This document shows positions 35,637 to 40,122 of a stretch of DNA of 40,122 nt, one piece after another. Both the position numbers and the translations under genes were made by a program. This DNA is from Pseudomonadales bacterium (GTDB taxonomy: Bacteria > Pseudomonadota > Gammaproteobacteria > Pseudomonadales > Pseudohongiellaceae). The stretch lies in NCBI GenBank assembly GCA_022763285.1, contig JALEHB010000017.1, forward strand, positions 1-40,122, in the 5' to 3' direction. Every line of letters starts with the position of its first letter. The stretch's first letter is position 1. The notes below the pieces were generated by a model. That model was not told the origin of the DNA and ran no database searches. It saw only the letters and a list, made by a program, of their open reading frames with translations.

Positions 35637-36692
35637 TCACAATTCTGTTTGCGCTTGTTGCAATGCTGCCAGGGATTCCTCGCTGGCCCGTCGCAGCGGT
35701 AGCAGAATCGCTTCCTCCACCAGATCATAGATACGGCGCAAATGACCACGGCGCTGCGGGTCCGGATCGCTGTCAGACGTGGCAACCACCACCAGATCCA
35801 GTTCCTGCACCACAAAGATCAACTGCCCGCCATAGCCCCAGGCCACCGGCACCTGCATGCCGGCCAGATCCCGCAACCACCAGCCATAACCGTAGAAGCG
35901 GCCCTGACCGCGGGGCGAGCGGGCATGGGCCTGATAGGAACGCTCGACCCACTGCGCTGACAGAATCTGCTCCCCTTCGTGCTTTCCATTGTTCAGATAC
36001 AATTCGCCAAACAGCAACATCTGCCTTGGCGTCATCTCCATATCATTGCCACCAAAGTAAATGCCCTGGGGGTCCTGTGACCAGTAGGACATGGAGTAGC
36101 CCAGGGGTCGGGTCAGGGCCTGCTGGGCAAATTGCTTGGTATCCATACCCGTGGCCCGGGTAAGAATGGCAGACAACAGATGGGTACTGCCGGTGCTGTA
36201 CAGCATGCGGGTACCGGGTTCGGCCACCAGTGGTTGATCGATGGCAAATTCCACCCAGTTATCACTCAGCACCCAGCGACCGTAGTTGCGGTTACTGGTG
36301 GTTTCCAGGCCCGACTGCATGGTGAGCAGATCTTCGATGGTAATGCCCAGTTTGTCGCTATTGCGCTCGGCAGAAATATATTCCGGGAAGTATTCGGCAA
36401 TGGGCGTATCGACAGATTCGATATAGCCCTGCTCTACCGCCAGCCCCACCAGCGCGGAGATCACACTCTTGGAGGCCGACTTCATATTGGCGGGGCGACG
36501 GGGATCGGTGCCATTGTAGTACTGCTCGAAGACCAGTTCCCCGCCATGGCTGATCAACAGGCTCTGCAAGCGCGGCAGAGACTGGGCGCGCTTATGGGCC
36601 GCGCTGAAATCGGGCGCGCCGGTCTCCGCCGCCAGGGCTGGCAGCGGTAATAAGAGAATCAGTAAATACAGGCAGGTTTTACTCGGGCGCAA
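35637..36692 (-). CDS. Exported serine hydrolase, class C beta-lactamase/DD-peptidase family
   Basis: 351 residues, with a signal peptide (TCLYLLILLLPLPALAAE). The catalytic SxxK is SASK, with YST at the YxN position and WGYGGQ in the C-terminal KTG-equivalent region. The family includes class C beta-lactamases, DD-peptidases, esterases and 6-aminohexanoate-dimer hydrolases; VPVAWGYGGQLIFVVQELDL resembles the last group. There is no ATG start. TTG codons at 36699-36701 and 36690-36692 are available, and AGGGA (36702-36706) is 9 nt from the second, which I prefer. It begins 8-17 nt after the DsbD-like gene on the same strand, so they form an operon. Its stop region is convergent with the FHA gene. 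Confidence 0.87.
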   Translation of the reverse strand: MRPSKTCLYLLILLLPLPALAAETGAPDFSAAHKRAQSLPRLQSLLISHGGELVFEQYYNGTDPRRPANMKSASKSVISALVGLAVEQGYIESVDTPIAEYFPEYISAERNSDKLGITIEDLLTMQSGLETTSNRNYGRWVLSDNWVEFAIDQPLVAEPGTRMLYSTGSTHLLSAILTRATGMDTKQFAQQALTRPLGYSMSYWSQDPQGIYFGGNDMEMTPRQMLLFGELYLNNGKHEGEQILSAQWVERSYQAHARSPRGQGRFYGYGWWLRDLAGMQVPVAWGYGGQLIFVVQELDLVVVATSDSDPDPQRRGHLRRIYDLVEEAILLPLRRASEESLAALQQAQTEL

Positions 36693-36709
36693 TCGATTCA
36701 ATCCCTGAC

Positions 36710-39637
36710 TCAGATATTTTCAAAGGCTTCCGTGAGAATGCCCGGCGTCAGGATCTGGGGCAAGATGATTGGCTCGGCATTCTCATCCCCCGGGTAGAGT
36801 ACATACAGCGGCACCGAGGGACGGTTGAACTGTTCCAGCACCGCCGTGATCTCTGGATCCTCATTGGTCCAGTCACCTTTCATATAGGTAATGTCATTGT
36901 CCGCCATCACCTGCTTGACCCGATCAGTACTGAGACTGGTCTGTTCATTGGCAAGGCAAGTGATACACCAGTCGGCAGTCATATTCACAAATACCGGTCG
37001 TCCCGCGGCTCTCAGCTCGGCCACGCCGGCACTGCTGAAAGGAATAAACTCTGCATTGACCGGTTCACCATCGGCGCCGATCTCAAGCTCCGCCACGGCG
37101 GGTGCCTGGGGACTCAGGAAAGGGGTCTGCAAGGCATAAACAGCTACCAGCAGCACCAGGGCGGCAGTGGCTGCCGACATGGTCCGGAAAATGGGACCAA
37201 AGCTGAAGCGGCGCTGGTACAACCAGGCGGCAAAGGCCATCAGCACACAAATCGCCAGCACCAGGGACATACCCATGACACCCACCTGGTTACCCAGTAC
37301 CCACAGGAAGAACAGAGCCGACAGGTACATGGGGAAGGCCAGCACCTGCTTGAAGGTTTCCATCCAGGCGCCGGGCTTGGGCAGATAGGATGTCAGCACC
37401 GGGGCGAAGGACAGCAGCAGAATAGGCAGAGCCATACCCAGTCCCAGAGAAACGAATACCGCCATGGCCACAAACCAGGACTGGGTCAGGGCGAAACCGA
37501 TGGCTGGCCCCATAAACGGCGCCGTACAGGGTGTGGCAACCGTGGTGGCCAAAACGCCGGTAAAGAATGAGCCCTGGTACCCTTTGCGGGTCGTCAGGCC
37601 GGAACCGGCATTCATCAAGCCGGTACCAATTTCAAAAACACCGGACAGGCTCAAACCCATCAGGAAGAACAGATAAACAATAAAGGCCAGGAACCAGGGC
37701 TGCTGAAACTGGAAAGCCCAGCCGATGGCTTCACCACCTGCCCGCAAGGCAATCAATACCGAGGCCAGGGCCATGAAGGCCAGCACTACGCCAGCGGTAT
37801 AGACCAGACCGTCGAGCCTCTGTCGGCGTCTGCTTTCGCCCACATTTTTGGCAATGCTCAGCGCCTTGATTGAAAGCACCGGGAACACACAGGGCATCAG
37901 GTTCAGAATCAGGCCGCCCAGCATGGCAAAGCCCATATACAGGAAGATATTGCCCTCTACGCCGGAGCTGCCGCCACCACCGGCCGAATCACTGCTGACC
38001 GAGGCCATTGGCGCGATCGTGGTAGTGCTGGCATTGCTGGCGGGATTATCGAATTCAAAGGCGCGACGATTGCCATCGGCATCGGCCAGCACCAGCACAC
38101 CGAAGGCCTCCGGATTGTCCAGCATGCGTCGGGGTTGCTGATGGGTAATTTGCAGGAGGTTTGCCTGGATGCTGACATCACGCAGCGGCCCCGGACTGAT
38201 AATGCGTCGCTGCTCCGGAAAGAACCAGGCGTCTGCATAGTCACTGAACAAGACCTCAGTGGATTCAAAACCAAGGCTGACCCGCTCACCCGCCACGGCA
38301 ATCAGGGATTCGATATCGTGGTCGGTTTCCGGCAGTTGCTCGCGGGCTGCCGCAAACTGTGCAGCAGTGCCGGCATCCAGCTCGGCCGCATCAGTAACCG
38401 GCAGAGTCAGCTCAAGACGCTGCTCACCGGGAATACAGATCTGGTCACAGACATTCCAGTAGGCCAGGGTGCTCAATTCAACGCTGTCAGCCTGGTAATC
38501 CGCCGGCAGGGTTACCGCAACCGGTAACAGTACTTCTTCCTCATAGCCGAAATTCACCAGGTCGGTGTCATAGAATGGCAGCCAGTGTGGGGCCGGCCAC
38601 TGAATCTCGCCAACCTCGGTGCCCTCAGGTGCCTGCCATTCATTCAGACTGGTGGGCTCGCCACTGTCCCCCCCCATGCGCCAATAGGTATGCCAGTGTT
38701 CTTTTGGCTGCAGCCGCAGTCCCAGCCAGAAGGTCTCGCCGGGGGCCACGGAACTGTTCTCCGACAGCAGCTCCACTTCAATACTGTTATCCCAGGCCAC
38801 AGAACTGCGCCGGGCTTCGATGTCATAACCCTGCCAGTTGCCCTCGTCATCGACGAAGGCCAGCAGACCGGCCATCTCCTCCAGCCCGTCATAGCGGCGG
38901 TGCTGTTCGGTGCTGATCTGTACCCGATTGCCATCCAGCATCACATCCCGAAAGGGTGCATAGCGCATGATGCGGCGCTCGGTGGGGAAGAACCAGGCCT
39001 CATCGGCATCGGCAAACAGCTCTTCATCGGCGGCAACCATGACATTGATCTTGCCATCATGGTCATTGAAACTGGCCTGGAGCTGGTGCTCGGAAGCAGG
39101 AACCGGAGTATGGGCGCGGGCATCGGCAAAGCCCTGCTGCCAGCGGGGATCAATTTCCGCCTGTTCCCCTACCGGCAGGGAAAGGGAAAAGTCGGCCTCG
39201 CCGGGAATACAGATTTCATCACACACCTGCCAGGCGATGTGAGTGCCAATGTCAAAGCTGTCACTGTCCAGATCCGCCGGCACCGACACGGGAATGGGCA
39301 GAAAGATCTCCCGTTCATAGGTAAAGGTCACCAGTTCAGATCCCAGGAACGGCGTCCATTCCGGAATCGGCCAGACAATATCGCCGGCTTCGGCACCGGC
39401 AGGCAGCTGCCAGTCGCTGGCTTCGGTGGCTTCACCACTGTCGCCGCCAAATTTCCAGTAGGTATGCCAGTGCTCGATGGGATCGAGGCGAATGGCGAGC
39501 CACAGGGTTTGCCCCGGCACCACGTTGCGGGTTTCGGAAATCAGCTCCACTTCAATTTGATCGGTCTTGTGCACATTGCCCAGCAACAAGCCGGGAAACA
39601 GCAATAACGCCAAATAAATCAATATATTACGAAGCAT
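36710..39637 (-). CDS. DsbD/ScsB-type thiol-disulfide reductase with duplicated periplasmic domain
   Basis: 975 residues; carries electrons across the inner membrane to reduce periplasmic disulfides. A signal peptide (1-20) is followed by two homologous periplasmic domains about 258 residues apart, each with HWHTYW, GGDSGE, VCDxICIPGE (C139/C143 and C397/C401) and AWFFPxxRRI. The membrane domain (about 565-840) has NLMPCVFPVLSIKAL (C583) and ATPCTAPFMGPA (C704), the electron-relay pair. The C-terminal thioredoxin domain carries ADWCITCLANE (C891/C894). AGGA precedes the ATG. E. coli DsbD is about 565 residues, so the doubled N-terminus is notable. The next gene on the same strand encodes an exported hydrolase. 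Confidence 0.93.
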   Translation of the reverse strand: MLRNILIYLALLLFPGLLLGNVHKTDQIEVELISETRNVVPGQTLWLAIRLDPIEHWHTYWKFGGDSGEATEASDWQLPAGAEAGDIVWPIPEWTPFLGSELVTFTYEREIFLPIPVSVPADLDSDSFDIGTHIAWQVCDEICIPGEADFSLSLPVGEQAEIDPRWQQGFADARAHTPVPASEHQLQASFNDHDGKINVMVAADEELFADADEAWFFPTERRIMRYAPFRDVMLDGNRVQISTEQHRRYDGLEEMAGLLAFVDDEGNWQGYDIEARRSSVAWDNSIEVELLSENSSVAPGETFWLGLRLQPKEHWHTYWRMGGDSGEPTSLNEWQAPEGTEVGEIQWPAPHWLPFYDTDLVNFGYEEEVLLPVAVTLPADYQADSVELSTLAYWNVCDQICIPGEQRLELTLPVTDAAELDAGTAAQFAAAREQLPETDHDIESLIAVAGERVSLGFESTEVLFSDYADAWFFPEQRRIISPGPLRDVSIQANLLQITHQQPRRMLDNPEAFGVLVLADADGNRRAFEFDNPASNASTTTIAPMASVSSDSAGGGGSSGVEGNIFLYMGFAMLGGLILNLMPCVFPVLSIKALSIAKNVGESRRRQRLDGLVYTAGVVLAFMALASVLIALRAGGEAIGWAFQFQQPWFLAFIVYLFFLMGLSLSGVFEIGTGLMNAGSGLTTRKGYQGSFFTGVLATTVATPCTAPFMGPAIGFALTQSWFVAMAVFVSLGLGMALPILLLSFAPVLTSYLPKPGAWMETFKQVLAFPMYLSALFFLWVLGNQVGVMGMSLVLAICVLMAFAAWLYQRRFSFGPIFRTMSAATAALVLLVAVYALQTPFLSPQAPAVAELEIGADGEPVNAEFIPFSSAGVAELRAAGRPVFVNMTADWCITCLANEQTSLSTDRVKQVMADNDITYMKGDWTNEDPEITAVLEQFNRPSVPLYVLYPGDENAEPIILPQILTPGILTEAFENI

Positions 39638-39895
39638 TCTTAATCCTGGTGAAGAATCTGGTTGAAGAGTTTAAGTTTATGCCCTTAATTAGCGCAAAGA
39701 TTGTCAAAAAGTAACAAAAGCTACATTAACTGTCATGGAAAGTCGGCAGAGATGGGCCCGTTCTTGATGCGGTCCGGCCTGTTTTCCCAAGGCACAGGAA
39801 GATGGCCGCAACAGCAGTCCGGAGCCGGTTTATTGCCAGCCACATAAACAACTGAACAAGTAGACCCGATTTCCGCAAAAATCGTGCAAACGAAT
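39638..39895. other. Intergenic region between recJ and the DsbD-like gene
   Basis: 258 nt. The half nearest the DsbD-like start is AT-rich and presumably carries its promoter. No convincing -10/-35 pair, terminator or small gene is seen. Confidence 0.35.
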
Positions 39896-40122
39896 TCAAC
39901 GACTGGCAATAATATGCTCGACCATGAGTTGCAGGCTGCTCTGGCCACGAAACTCATTACGCTCCAGACGGTAGACAAGATCGATCTCACTGGCATCAGC
40001 GGCGGGCCAGTCCTCGGCCGCCACGTTGAAGGCAATGGCGTCCAGGCAGTGCTGGGGATCATTCGGTGGGCAGAGCAGCAGTTTCAGATGGCCCTTGCCC
40101 ACTTCCCGCTGCTCAAGAATTC
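39896..40122 (-). CDS. recJ: Single-stranded-DNA-specific exonuclease RecJ, C-terminal end (partial)
   Basis: Only the last 74 or so residues are inside the window; the frame is open to the right edge, and no start should be assigned. The sequence VGKGHLKLLLCPPND, DAIAFN, and the ending IDLVYRLERNEFRGQSSLQLMVEHI match the C-terminal beta-barrel domain of RecJ. That 5'-3' exonuclease degrades single-stranded DNA in recombination and mismatch repair. The catalytic DHH motifs would lie upstream, outside the window. Orientation places the DsbD-like gene downstream of it on the same strand. Confidence 0.85.
   Translation of the reverse strand, partial: ILEQREVGKGHLKLLLCPPNDPQHCLDAIAFNVAAEDWPAADASEIDLVYRLERNEFRGQSSLQLMVEHIIASR

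Noticed and set aside
38585-39607. 340-codon plus-strand frame over the DsbD-like gene
   Set aside because: Shadow of the duplicated periplasmic domains; it also looks internally repeated only because the real gene is.

Overview
The window looks like chromosomal DNA of a free-living, probably marine, gammaproteobacterium. The best taxonomic signals are the alaS–lysC–csrA gene order with a tRNA-Ser(GCT) beside csrA, a tRNA-Arg(ACG), three TonB-dependent receptors, and a RecJ/DsbD pair. The genus cannot be fixed from sequence alone. Both ends cut through genes: asnB at the left and recJ at the right.

Left part (1–8.6 kb): a glutamine-dependent asparagine synthetase (5' end outside the window) is translationally coupled to an M20 N-carbamoyl/ureido-amino-acid hydrolase. 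This pair converges on an exported amidohydrolase; the two stop codons share one CTAG. A TPR–sulfotransferase overlaps a BCCT (choline/betaine-type) transporter by an ATGA on the minus strand.

Middle part (8.7–25.1 kb): three TonB-dependent receptors, the first divergent from a MarR regulator and the second next to an XRE/MmyB-like regulator. Between them lie a Sel1-repeat protein and tRNA-Arg(ACG). Then come a B3-type metallo-beta-lactamase-fold hydrolase, alanine dehydrogenase, and a compact C4/C5 acyl-CoA module: a CitE-type lyase divergent from an HTD2/mesaconyl-CoA-hydratase-like protein and a class III CoA-transferase.

Repeat region (25.2–26.4 kb): an intact tRNA-Ser(GCT) is preceded by two broken relatives and followed by three tandem units of about 200 bp. 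Each unit carries an inverted tRNA-Ser 3' end, a T-loop sequence, and a string of five small triloop hairpins. The same hairpin string sits downstream of tRNA-Arg(ACG), about 13 kb away, flanked there by tRNA-Arg rather than tRNA-Ser sequence. Stem changes between copies are often compensated. This tRNA-T-loop-associated hairpin element is the most unusual thing in the window, and I do not recognise it as a named family.

Right part (26.5–40.1 kb): csrA, lysC and alaS on the minus strand, an AI-2E-family membrane protein, then a plus-strand signalling operon: a tandem kinase–pseudokinase, a PP2C phosphatase and a double-FHA protein. A minus-strand pair follows: a DsbD-type reductase with a duplicated periplasmic domain, and an exported class C beta-lactamase-like hydrolase. 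The last feature is the 3' end of recJ.
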